From Ixodes scapularis (Eukaryota > Arthropoda > Arachnida > Ixodida > Ixodidae): a stretch of 64,000 nucleotides of DNA. A model generated the notes under the pieces. It was given only the letters and a program-made list of their open reading frames with translations, was not told the DNA's origin and made no database searches. Made by a program: the position numbers and the translations under genes. Shown one piece after another: positions 25,567 to 37,099 of the stretch. The stretch is taken from positions 177,689,109-177,753,108 of the forward strand of contig NW_024609835.1 of NCBI RefSeq assembly GCF_016920785.2, given 5' to 3'. How positions within the stretch are numbered: position 1 is the stretch's first letter; every line of letters starts with the position of its first letter.

Positions 25567-26189
25567 ATATTTGTTACGTTATTTGTTCTTTTAATTTATT
25601 GGCTAAAAGTGACTGAATGACATAAAGCATACAATAATATAATTAATGGCTTTGCGTAAGTGAGTCCCTTTCTTTTGCCTCAAGGGATAGCGCAGTCATT
25701 TCGAAGACCGGCATTCAGCTCTCGAAGGGCTGTTTTTTTTTTTCGTCAATATTGGGCTTGTTGCCAAGGACCTCGCTAGTCAAAAAATGCTTCATAAACT
25801 CCACACAGTAAAAAAAAAAGGTATCCGCGAGTTTTATATTTATTGGACATGAACCAAGCGAACTAACAAAAGACGCTGCACAGCTACGCAAGAATTTTTG
25901 TTTTGCTTTGTTTTCTTCCCAGCTCTATTACTTAATCCACAATGCTGTCCTTTTCTTTTTCCCCAGTCTATGACCTTTCAGACTAAGGAACGCTTTTAAC
26001 ATAACCCATTTGTCAATCGTGAAGTCTTCGCGGAATTTTTCCTCGTGCAACGAATGTTTGTGGTGTGCAACGTCTGAGAGGTCAAATGCGTAGTGTAGTC
26101 TATTGCACTTATTAAACACCCGTGTCCCCCCCAAAAAAAAATTGACGGCTCGATTTTTGCGAGCTTGTGCAAATTAACTGCGGCAAAAG

Positions 26190-26470
26190 CCGAGACGCCA
26201 TGTGACACCGCCACGTGACGTGACGCCATGACATCATGCGACATCGTGACGTCATGTGTCGCATGATGTCACGTCTCGCCAAGATTTAGCGAATAAATTT
26301 TTCAACTAAATTTAGAAAAGAAATTGTCCGCTAGCGGAAAATTACGACGTCATGTAACACAACGTCACGTGAAACTGTGACTTCACAATGTCACGACAAT
26401 GCGATTCCTTGCTCATTTTAGTGGGTAAATTTCACCGCTAAACTTGGCGGGCCACGATGTGCGTGCACAA
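26190..26470. repeat. TGACGTCA / TAAATTTAGC repeat tract
   Basis: Repeated TGACGTCA-like and CATGATGTC words with a hairpin (GACATCATGCGACAT paired with ATGTGTCGCATGATGTC) precede TTTAGCG/CTAAATTTAG words. The same vocabulary makes up the arrays at 53400-53790 and 41640-41940, so this is probably a degenerate relative. Confidence 0.5.
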
Positions 26471-28278
26471 ACACGCGATCCGCTGTAAAACCCCCAAATA
26501 AAGGTGAACGCCGTAAAAAAATAGACCTGTGCGTTTACTTTACAGCACGGCACTTGAACATACAATAACTATACGATGTGTGGGGGGAGTTTGGCCTTAG
26601 GAGAGACTCATGTTTTGGTTGCCACTAATATAACTTAATACCGCGTGAAAAGACTTCCACGCTTCGTATGATGACACCATGAGTAGGTTACGTGGCAGTG
26701 CAGTGAACACGCCGCTGTCTACTAGCTTTGCTCTTCAAATCATTCCATCGTCAGTGCTTGCTGAATGCTGTGACAGTGCCGCTTCGTTGCCGCCAGTGTC
26801 CCGGGTTTTTGTGAGAACGCTGAATATTTGGCTAGCTATTGGCCGTCCGTGTCACATAAAACGGCAAGGGTCGTACACCCAAATCGGAGAAGGAGGGCCT
26901 ACGGACGCAAACTGCCGCCTTGGGGACGCGAATTTGCAGCCTGGCGTATGTCAGGTTACATGTGGAGACGCGTTCCGTCGAAGTGGCCGAATGCCGGTTG
27001 CTTCGCTCGCAAGCACGAATGTATTTCTTTGGGGAGGAATGGTGTAGATGGAGGCACTTTGCCTCCTCTCGAAATTTAGGCACCGAGCAAACAACATGTT
27101 GACAAAATTTTGTATGTCTTCTTATGAAATGCCAGGGGGATGTGTGTTTGGAAGGTTCCTGTCTAAGTGTCAGGGGGTGGACCCACAGAGCAATGGCCCA
27201 TGGAAGGGGAACGTTTCCATGCTGGTTGTGCGAACTTAGAGTTTAGGTTAAGAAAAAAAGAGCAATGCGAGAAGAGACTCGGAGGCAAACAGATGCATCG
27301 CGTCGTCGATCGGGGTGACGAGACCGAAGTCGAGGGTTCCACGCCACCTACAGGACGAACATCAATAGAGCGTGTGTAAGTGCGATCTCAAGAAGTGGGT
27401 ACGAGGCCAGGAGGCTCCGCCCATAGTAAGCCAAGACAACCACCACCAGAACTTCTCAACCTTGACCGAGCCGCACTGCAAGACGTCGTCAAGCATCGAC
27501 ACGCGAGATGAGACATTTAACACTCGCTTTTTACTTTTAGAATTAGCATTTGGACTTTGTTAACCTTAATTAATTTGTCAGTGATTATCATTGCATCCGC
27601 GCACATAAATTCCTAAAGTGATTTTGTAACTGTCATACCAATATTACTGAACTGATTTGTGCAAAGTGTATGCAGCGTAATTGAATTTCCGTCTAGAGAA
27701 AAAATTTAATTCTCTACTTTATATTCGTCATGAGCCTCAGTCTCTCTTTAATGGCCAGACTCCACCAGATCGTGGACTTATCGCTCGGTCAGTGGCCTGT
27801 CCCTTAACATCGTCACTCTCAGAACACCCTAAGTTGTGACAGACAATCATCTGATCACCGCCATCTGCAGCGCCAACGCTGGATCAGCATCCGGTCGAAA
27901 GTTCCGTGACGACACCCACTCCTGCATTGAGACTATAAAACTGCCGTTGCAATGATTCGTCGTCCGTCGTCTTGGTAACAGAGCATTGAAAAAGATGCTG
28001 ATATTCTCCTTTGCTCTTCAGGTAAATTTTCCATATAAGCTTAATTTTTGAGAGTGCAATATTCAATTTAATTATGCTACCGGGCCCACTGGGGAGCATC
28101 ACCTATTGTTTTTCTTTGTTTGCATGGTTTAGAGTCTCAACACGTTTGGTACGTAGTTGCGATCTCGAGTAGAATTCCGACCCCGACCACCAGAGGTTCT
28201 TCTAACACAACTGCTTGATAGGTAACTGCAACAGTTTCCTTACTAAAAAATAGTGACTGATACCTTGTCTTCCAAGTT

Positions 28279-29671
28279 TTGTTTTCTTGCAATGACATTG
28301 AATGTTGTCATCGGCTTGACTCCCGAATCAATGACAAGGTTACGTCGATCATCGCCAAGGTTATAGACGTCTGTAAAAAGGCTTCGATTTTTAAAAAGGC
28401 TGGGAAACTTAAGGACACCGATAGCTTATTAACGAAATGTTTTCCTTCCTACTCGTCATATTCGTAGGCAGCTCTGGCTTAGTAGGGTTGATTTCAGACA
28501 AAATCGCGCGAATGTTGTTTTGCGTTATGATTACACACTAGTCCACAACATTCGATACACATACGGGGTGCTTGTAATAATTGCCTTGTGAGGGTTGCCC
28601 CCTTCACTTTCCCAACAAATATAATTGACGCGTGCAAAAAACAAAACAGAAACGGAGTCCTTACTTCGTTGAATCTTAATGCCTGATGCATTCTGCCCAA
28701 GTCTACTAAATCTGATAGCAGTGCTGCCGGATATCCTCCTCATGTGATGTGTCATTGAAACATGGTTGCATGACTTTACACTCGATTGTGAATGTACTCC
28801 TCCTAATTATAATGTTGTACTCGGTAATAGGTCCCATGGAGGGCGTGGTGCTGTTGCATTAGTTTCTAGGTCGGGTGTTAATTTTTCCATAATTCCAAGT
28901 CTACCAAATACAAAGTCACTGTGGTGCAATTATTACCCGATAAATGTGTGTTTGTTATCGGGGCCGTCTATAGAGCTCCAGGTAGCACCTATCAAATGCT
29001 TTTTGATATTCACGATTACACGCTGACTCATACATAGCCTTCGAAACTACAAATTCATCATGACATTCAATTTTAACCTACTTGACATAGATTTGCAAAC
29101 GATAAAAGTTAGTGGTCGTGATGAGGTTGTTTCTGATGTTTTTGTTGACATTGCTGTGTCATTTGATGTGGATTACGTGGATAATGACTGTACTAAAAAT
29201 AATTCAATACTTGACCTAAGGCCCGTTCTCACACTTGCAACTGCTGACGACTGGGGAAGCTAAAAATCGGAATTTAGCCTTTCATGACGGCTTAAGGTTG
29301 GCTCTGCTGCAGCGCAGCCGGTCGTCAGAGGTGGTCGTAAGCCGTCACAAAGGGCCTAAAAAACCGGTCTTGTCTCACACGGTCCGAGTCAAACACAAGC
29401 GTGTGAACGGGTCTTGACTCGGTCCGTTTACGAATGTGAAGTAGTAAGCGGTGTATCAGACGACGCAGCGGTTGTCGTAACGTTTAACTTTAGGATTTTG
29501 CGGGCGGATACTGAGGTTGTGACCGTTTTAGATTTAAATAGAGCCGATGGCATGTCTATTCTTGATGAACTCAGTCTTGGCTTTGATGATTTGGAAGCCC
29601 CAAGTTATGACTCTCGTGTTTACGTGTTGCTTGTTAAATTTCGTTCACTAGTTAGTAATCTAGAAATTTAA
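28279..29671 (+). mobile_element. LINE (CR1/Jockey-like) ORF1 end and endonuclease, broken
   Basis: Pieces in order on the plus strand. ORF1 C-terminus: CCHRLDSRINDK, then FKKAGKLKDTDS at 28279-28467. Endonuclease: ETWLHDFTL-like start near 28755, GNRSHGGRGAVALVSRSGVN (28829-28888), then TFNFNLLDIDLQTIKVSG (the GDFNLPDIDW region, 29060 onward). After an insertion, CEVVSGVSDDAAVVVTFNF (the SDH motif degraded to SDD) near 29428-29487, then SILDELSLGFDDLEAPSYDS. Frameshifts and stops show it is dead. Reverse transcriptase should follow but is absent here. Confidence 0.75.
29220..29413. mobile_element. MITE inserted in the LINE endonuclease (194 bp)
   Basis: The left end GGCCCGTTCTCACACTTG mirrors the right end CAAGCGTGTGAACGGGTC (imperfect 18-bp terminal repeats). 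It interrupts the endonuclease frame between SILDL and the ECEVVSG block, so it inserted after the LINE. The target duplication is unclear. Confidence 0.7.
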
Positions 29672-29839
29672 AAAGCGAAAAAAAAGAAGAAAAAAAATAC
29701 GGACGAAGAAGAGACACATACAACAAAGCCTGGCGCCAACTTTCAACTGATTTAATCAAGGCAATCCACCCAACAAACATGCGTGGACACTCTTTTTCAT
29801 CATGCCAACCACATCTGATAAAAGCAACTTATAAACACA

Positions 29840-30690
29840 AAAAAACTAGGGTTCTGCGAATATTCTAAATTTCGAATAGTAGTTCCGAATAACACACTAT
29901 TCGATATTAGCTTCCAGAAGAACTGCACTATTCGCGTTTTTCAAAATGTCGATTGTGGTGGGTTGGCCCCGTTGAGTGCGCTTCTTGCAAAGCACTAATG
30001 TGCTGTGGAGAAGCAATACCCGCGGAAGCGAGCTCTGCGGGTGTTGCTTCTCCGCAGCGTACCGGTGCTTGGTAAGAAGCGCACTCAACGGGTAACACGC
30101 CGCGATAAACACTCGAAAAAGTATGAATATCGTAATTGCGTGCTTGGAAGTAAAGCATACATTCAAAGCGGGATGGTGCACCTGTGCCGACTGTATGTGA
30201 CAATAAATTAAAACTTTGTGAATGTGTATACCTACATTGCAGTAGAAGGTTTAAAACTAAACTGTTATGTAAGAGTATACTATGTTAGTCAGAGATGCCC
30301 TTGCAACCTACGTTCATCATGCACGATTCATTCTTTTTTAACTCGAGATTAAATAAATAATATTTTATCTAGCAAGATTTGTAAATTAACACCATTGCGT
30401 ATAGTTGGCCATCTCTACAGGATTTATTTTATGTCAAATCCGTCGTTTAATTGCCATTCCAAGACACCAGACCTTCTAGGGTCACAGTTCATAAATATAG
30501 ATAGATTAAACTTAGCTTATAAATGAACAAGTGGAACAGCCTTCACAAGTTTGGCTGGGTTTTCGTCTAAGCAATATGCAATGGTAGTGAAAGGCGTGGA
30601 AAACTATTCGATATTTGAATTGAAAATATTCGACCAAAACCACTATTCGCTTTGAATTCGCTTCGAACTCAAAATCCACTATTCGCTCAA
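29840..30690. repeat. ATTCG-rich repeat tract with a central hairpin
   Basis: Words such as GAATATTC, CTATTCG and ATTCGAA cluster at 29847-29935 and again at 30597-30690. Between them lies a 125-bp palindrome at 29968-30092, with the ends CCCGTTGAGTGCGCTTCTT and AAGAAGCGCACTCAACGGG. Such clustered words are typical of subterminal regions of DNA transposons, but no matched terminal repeat was found. Confidence 0.45.
29968..30092. repeat. 125-bp palindrome
   Basis: The arms CCCGTTGAGTGCGCTTCTT / AAGAAGCGCACTCAACGGG and the inner GGAGAAGCAATACCCGC / GCGGGTGTTGCTTCTCC give a long stem. Confidence 0.8.
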
Positions 30691-31281
30691 GACTACAAAA
30701 AACACACACACGCACAAAAAAACAATAACAGATGACAATGATTTTATTCGTACCAGTTCAACGTGACTACACAAAAGGATCTAGAAAAGTGACTTTCCTG
30801 TCATTTAGTGAAATCGAAGGCGCGCGGCAGCAGTCGTCACCTGAGGACTTTATAAAACACGCTTCTTCGTCTGTGTGTTTTCTTTTGGGCTTTTTAAATC
30901 TCCAGATCACAACGAACCAACTAGCCCAATCCAAAATTTTAACTAATAAGTATTTGATAAAAAAAAAATTCCGAGGACACCTAAGCACTTTTCATGAGTA
31001 GTGAATACGAAAGCAAGAACCTTGTGATTCCGCTTTCTTAGTTCGTCTGCGGCGTAGTGGCGTAAACGGCCACGTTTCGCTACTGCGGAGGTTCCTGCCG
31101 ACAGCCGAGCGCGCGCTCCCTTGAAGTGGCCGCGCCGCGCTGCGTTCGGCCGTGCAGCCTCTCCGGAGTTCGCCCGAGCGCGCTGCGCAACCAAGCTCGC
31201 ACCTCTTACCGAAGGCCGGGCCACTCCGTGCGCTGCGCTGCCATGGAGAGAGTTTCTGTAATGGCGTTTTTTGTAACTACG

Positions 31282-31345
31282 CCGCGCGAGAGCCAATGGG
31301 AGCCTCGTTCCTTGATGACGCGCGACAGCCAATGGGAGCCTATCA
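31282..31345. repeat. Tandem direct repeat, two units of about 40 bp
   Basis: CGCGCGAGAGCCAATGGGAG recurs as CGCGCGACAGCCAATGGGAG within a CpG-rich tract (31040-31440). Both units carry a CCAAT box. The tract could be promoter-derived or a transposon end; no gene is recognised next to it. Confidence 0.5.
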
Positions 31346-32099
31346 ATCAGATCGCGGCTTCACTTCGCTGCATTAGGACAGGGGAGTTTAGGTGCCATTT
31401 GGCGCGGCTTAAAGCTGAGGACGTCGGCTCACTCCATAGGATTCCAGTTAATGCTTTCGCATTAAAATTTTTCCCACTAAATTAAAAAATATATAAACAT
31501 ATGAATATTACTCAGTCATGGATTACTCGAGAAGTTGTGCAATTACCATGCGTCGCCTGAAAAGAAACGAGAAATTAAAGCGTAATGCTAACCCAGTGGA
31601 GGCATACACCGGTGTGAAATCCTAAAAACTCGATAAGTAAAAATATGACTGCTGTCAAATATACTTACTTTAATTGTTTTTTCTGTCTAAGTTTATGAAG
31701 CCAAATTCAGCTAAGTTTTGGCGATCTTCCGTATTAAAAAGTGAAGTCTCACGTACCTTTATTTGCAGGATCAACGCATAACCACTCCAGTAGATATATA
31801 GAATGGCTTTAAAGCATGTTTCCGGTCTGGTTTTATTCAAGATGATGGTTAGGAAGCTAGTTTTCATTTCAAAATCTCGTGCTCATCGTTAGATATCACA
31901 GGGATAAGCGTTTCTGGTGTTCTCAATTACCTTTTCAATCTTGAGTAAGAAAAGTTTAGTTCCGGATGACATAACTAATTAATTTCTTTAAATCCATATT
32001 TTTCTTTACATTGAGACATATAACATTAATCTTGGAGAAATATTTTCCTCCAGAATTCGTACGTAGACTGTGGAAATGTGCCGGAATAACTCTCATATT

Positions 32100-33420
32100 T
32101 ACATCAGGTGAAAACAAAGCCTTATGAATTACAGACGGATTTCATTGACATCTTTCTTTAGTAAGCTCATGGAACATATAGTTTACAGGTATATCTCTGA
32201 ATATCTCGAAAGAAACTGAATTATTGGCCCCAACAGCATGGTTTTCGTTCTCGTTCTTTAAATAACCCTGCAACTTCTAGAATTCACCATGAAATTGCTT
32301 TCTCTTTGAATAAACGAGGCCAAGTTGATACTATATGTATATTATTCGAAGGCATTTCATATAGTATCGAATTCTAAACTAATTCTGCAGCTGAAAGTTA
32401 TACTAAAAAAATATACTCTTATTTTACTTGACTAGAGAATATGTAAAAGTCAGGTCACAGTTGGTTTCGTTTAAGAATGCTTCTTCTTCGGAGGCTTCAG
32501 ATAAAACCAAGTGTATCGCAGGAATCTGTTTGGGACTACTTTTTTTTATATTAATGACTGTACAGAAAATTTATCGGTTAAAATTCGTTTTATCAAGACG
32601 ATTGCGTAACGTACAATGATGTTATTTTCTTAAGTGATCAACTCTCACTTAATGAATCCTTCGTGCGCTTCTTTAACTGGAGGAAAAAATGGAAAATGAA
32701 AATTAACTTCAACAAGTAATTGTTTATGAAGTTCAGAAATCATAAATTACCTTTTGTGTTTAGCCATGTCATTGAGGATGTAATTCTAAATGAGGTTTAT
32801 GAATTCAAATTCCTAGATATTGCTTTTACGCGTAACCCTAAATGGGACAAGCACGTTAGCTTCACTTGCACCCCCGCCCTCAGGAAGGATGGGTAGGTCA
32901 AACTTATACGTACAAATGCTCTCCTGAAGAAGTCAAATTACACCCTTTTCAACATCTCGTTCGGCCAAGTTTGTAGTATGGATCCGTTGTCTGGGACCCA
33001 TATATATAAAAAAAGGAAATTAATCTTTATGATTCAATCCACGCTAAAACTGTAAGGCTTATTTACGATAGGTATAATCGACATATCTAGCCATCGTATG
33101 CTAAGAGAGCGTACGGCATTGAATCTTTATGCTTCAGGCGGATTGTCGAGCGGCTGAAAATGTTTAATAAAATTGTTAATGATGATGGTGTCATCCAGCG
33201 GATGAGCTACATTTTTTTTCCCACACAGGTCACTCGCTCTAGATGGTATCATTCTTTGAGCATTATAACAATTCAATTTTATATGAAATGTTTAAAATTA
33301 GTCTTTTTTTTTATTTCAATTTTGAGTTATAGAAAAATGTTGATGGATTACACGCAGGGGCTTCCCTACGATGACTTTATTTTAGAAATAGGTAACTTTT
33401 CTTTGTTTTGATGTGTAATT
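32100..33420 (+). pseudogene. LINE (CR1/Jockey-like) reverse transcriptase, dead copy
   Basis: Plus-strand pieces, separated by stops and frameshifts: NYRRISLTSFFSKLMEHIVY (RT motif 1-2), YISEYLERN and GPN, YYSKAFHIVSNS (FSKAFDTV equivalent), KWKMKINFNK, VYEFKFLDIAFTRNPKWDKH (the 'thumb' KYLGV.. equivalent), SMDPLSGTHIYKK (SVVWDPYTK), then RERTALNLYASGGL. The YADD box is degraded (YNDV). It probably belongs to the same LINE class as the endonuclease remains 2.5 kb upstream, separated from them by later insertions. Confidence 0.75.
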
Positions 33421-33538
33421 GTAAAATGGTTATTTCTAGTGTTCTGTTTTTGTTTGTTGTTCAATATATATTTATTTTAACTGCTGTTTTTCACTCCTGT
33501 ATTAATCTCAATCGAAGTCTGAGCATGTAAAAATAAAC

Positions 33539-33563
33539 ATATATATATATATATATATATATA
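33539..33563. repeat. (TA)n microsatellite
   Basis: A short TA run just after the LINE reverse-transcriptase remains, possibly marking its 3' end. Confidence 0.9.
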
Positions 33564-36500
33564 ATGCAAAATTTTATATTTAATCAGAATGTCTTCTAGA
33601 TCTCGCCATTTGCCGAACTTACTTCGTAAATTGAAGTGACAGGTTTACCGAGGGCAGTGCTGTTTAATGAACGACGGGACCGGATATTTTTAGTGAATAA
33701 ATCTGCTATGCTATAAATTAACCAGAGAAAAGCATAGTATCATACTATTGTGATATAATACTCTTGTAATCTATTATTGTAATAGTATACTATTATGATA
33801 GTGAACTAGCGTCATACTATTCTAATACCCCTGTTTTAGGGGCATTTCAAGGGCCTTCACATCAAAGGTACTTATAGAACTGGAGAAGCAGCGCATGCGG
33901 AAGGGCACACGAAAAGTCGGGAATGCGCGCTGATTTGCTGATTTCATACAGTCCTTCGGTCAGAAGGCCTTTGAAATGTTTGCGTGAAAGAAATATGAGA
34001 TGTGTTGCGCCCCTTTTTCAAGGACCTTCAGAACGAAGGCTTTCAGGGAATCGGCGAATCAGCTCCCGATCTCGACTCTGCATGTGCCCTTGGGACCCGC
34101 TTTTCGGCGTCAACGTTTTTCTGCTACGTTGGCAAGGCTAGAGTGGTTTTCGCAGCGTTGCTTATTTATTTATTTTGTTTGACCTGCAGCGTGTAGAGAA
34201 TAATATTACAAAAGTTTTATAAAGATAGAAACATACAGATGTACACATATATATGCACAAATATACCCAAAAATAAAATATGCAAGCATTAGAGACTTTA
34301 CTACAAAGCAAAGACTATTAAACAGGTATTAAAGAAAGCCATATTCACGTCGGTTAAACAAACACTAAAAAAACAAGTAATTGTAAAACATTGAAATAAC
34401 ATTACTCGTATGACGCGCAAGACAAAGCCTCGTGGCTGAGCAGCAGTGCGGGCTACAGCACTGTGGAAACTAAACTAGCCTTGCCAACACAGACCAAAAA
34501 TTTGATACCGAGTACTGACACCATTTTGGTGTGTTGTCGGAAAGGATAGAAAATTAAATGTGCAGAGTGGGAATGGTAATCGGAGTCACATGCTTCAACT
34601 AATCTGGATAGATGTAATTCAACACACAAAAAGAATTTTCTTTTACTCACGAGGTGCCAAATCTAATTTTTCTAATCAAAATCCTTTCAAATCAAATCAT
34701 TCTCCCACCTTATAACTGTGCATGCCGTAGCTACCGTAATGCGGGCTCTAATAAAGAGAGACTAAGCCTGATTTGAATGAAGCGTCGTTCTGCCAAAAAC
34801 ACGAGCAATTAGTGACGGTAGGGTGAAGTGTAGGTACTAAACAAGATACAGGGACGATGCATGTATTAAGAAGCTCCATCGTTAAAGAAACGCCCTTAAT
34901 TCCTTATGATTGGGCAAACGTTGGCCTTCGCTCAAGTTTTGCTAGAAAAACCCGTATGAGGTTATCCATATGCCACCGTAACGCAGGCAAGTGTCGCACA
35001 CTCTTCTTAACTCGCTGCCATGATGCTCACGTGTGATATAATATTTATGCTGGCTCATCATTCTGCAATACTTGGCGTCTCTCGAGAATGAAGTGGAATA
35101 ATGTCGGGCGACGGAACGCCAAATTGAGCAGATATATAAATGAAATAACTTCACGTGAGCGAGGCTGAACGGCGATAGCCAATAACAACCTTGAATCACA
35201 CGTACAACTCGCAACAACAAAGCTAAGAACAGCGCATGCACACTTGGTACAGGTAAAGTTCAAGCTCTCTTATACAATGACAGGCATCGCTCACCCTTAC
35301 ATTGCCCATTTGATTACGTGTTTTTTTCTCTCTCTCGTTTGATTTGAGTGCGGCAATACCAACGAAAAATACATGCACTAGCAACAATGAACCGATTTAT
35401 ATAGGTGTTTTTTTAACATATATGTTTTTTTCAAACTAAACACACTGTTTTATAATTTATAAAGTGTGCCATGCGCATGTAATCCTACATGCTGTATTTT
35501 GCCCACACTTGCTACAATTTTAGCAACATTTAGAGACAGGTGCAAGGACGCTTCTATTAGGCATGCCAGCTATATGTATGTTGCGAATATTCTGCAACAA
35601 CCAAATATAATAACATAATAGATACGCTCGCAATACCCTTTTATAAACACAATTAAAAATGAAGCAGTTTTTTCATACTGCCACCGTATTTACATTTCGC
35701 ACTATCTCGTGAGTCGCTTTACTTATTTCAGGTGTTTATTGATTTTTTTTTCTTTCTGATCGTTTGTTTAATGTAAATCAGCAATAATAAAGTTCCAAGA
35801 GTTTTAGAAGTACAGGAAAAGACTAAACAAATGAACTTAGTTAATGGTGTCCAGCGTTGCAGCTTGCCCAGTGCCACCCGCTGTCTCTCCGACTGGGCCT
35901 CTGTTTACCCTGTCCGAAAAAGTGGTCCCTCGATTTCCGCCCGACGAGTGTCACGCTATCGCCGGCCACGTTCCTGGCGGTGTCACGGCAGCAGCGATGG
36001 AAGTGGCAGACGCCTGTTCTGCTGCAGATCGCTCCGCTGCTTCACAGTTCATTGGAAGCTTCGGTAGCCAGGAGTTGGGACGCTGCGACGACAGCGACAC
36101 TTACGTTCGCTCTTGCTTTTCGCCAGCGTTTCGTCACCGTTCCGGCTTTTGTGACGTCATTTGTTGCCACTTGAGGATCCCTTTCGAAGCACGGACGGAA
36201 TAGGATGCTCAACACGCCGGTCAGCTTAGAAGTGACGATAGATTGACTTCTTTCGCCATCTTCCGGCGAAACGGGGACATACGAATCCAGCATAGTTCGA
36301 TCGCGCGCCGCGAGGAGGCAGCATCACCCTGGAGCTTTTCGGGTACTCAGTTCCGTGCTTTGGATGATAGGTTAGGTTTTTTTATTTTTGTTTTCTTTTC
36401 TACAAAAGTGCGCTCCAAATTACTCTCTCGCCGTCTTCCCGCAGGAAACACAGAAGAGTAACCGACTTGAAAGCAGCCAATATCCGACTTAAATATTTTT

Positions 36501-36931
36501 TTACTGTATGCTTTCAATAAATACACCGATTTTATTATTCCTTTTTTAAATCTTGATTGCTTTAGTCCTTCAACATGCTTTGCCATGCATTCTTTCTGTC
36601 TTTTCCTGGTTACATGATTTATTCCGAATATTAGCCTACCTGAACGACGGCTTGGGAACCTTGTTGATGCAACGTTCTTTCTGGCAAAGCGTAGGTGTCG
36701 TGCATTCGATCACAAGGGCGAGAAGAACCTCAAATCTCAAAAATGGTTGGAAGGAACTAAGACGTACTAGCGCACCATTGGAACTCAAAAATAGTCACTT
36801 TGTCGTTCTTGTTTTACTCGCCCAACTAAGGTGGCGCTTTTTGATATAGTGTATATCTACCGTTAGCCCTAAAAAGGTTTAGGAAAAACCGGGATCAATC
36901 GCCCGTGTCATCACGTAAGGGGCTGCGCGTA
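33564..36931. other. DNA downstream of the channel gene
   Basis: AT-rich except 35840-36330, where GC-rich DNA keeps several plus-strand frames open (for example PRFPPDECHAIAGHVPGG at about 35930). No family is recognised there. Candidate AATAAA signals for the minus-strand channel transcript lie at 36531-36536 and further left. Confidence 0.45.
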
Positions 36932-37099
36932 TCAGAGCCTGTCGACGTCCAACATGGGCCTGGTCAGGTAGACGGCCCAGTAGACGATGTTGAAGCCCAC
37001 GAAGAGCAGCGGGAACATGGCGCGTGATGCACGGTCCACTGCCCACGCTCTCTTTTGGTTGACAGGCAGACCGCTCGCATCCTTCGGAATTTTGTGCCT
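36932..37099 (-). CDS. Channel exon 8: end of the M3-M4 loop, M4, stop
   Basis: The acceptor CTCTTCCAG is followed by 168 nt: RHKIPKDASGLPVNQKRAW, AVDRASR, M4 (AMFPLLFVGFNIVYWAVYL), TRPMLDVDRL and TGA at 36932-36934. VDRxSRxxFPxxFxxFNxxYW is the standard pre-M4/M4 signature of anion-channel subunits. It joins exon 7 in phase 0 over a 13,994-nt intron, so no further exon is required. Confidence 0.93.
   Translation of the reverse strand, partial: RHKIPKDASGLPVNQKRAWAVDRASRAMFPLLFVGFNIVYWAVYLTRPMLDVDRL

Larger units (their letters stand above)
24904..28278. other. Intergenic DNA with one small hairpin and the TGACGTCA tract
   Basis: Apart from 25528-25566 and 26190-26470, nothing is recognised. 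26680-27380 is moderately GC with several short frames, none convincing. Confidence 0.5.
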
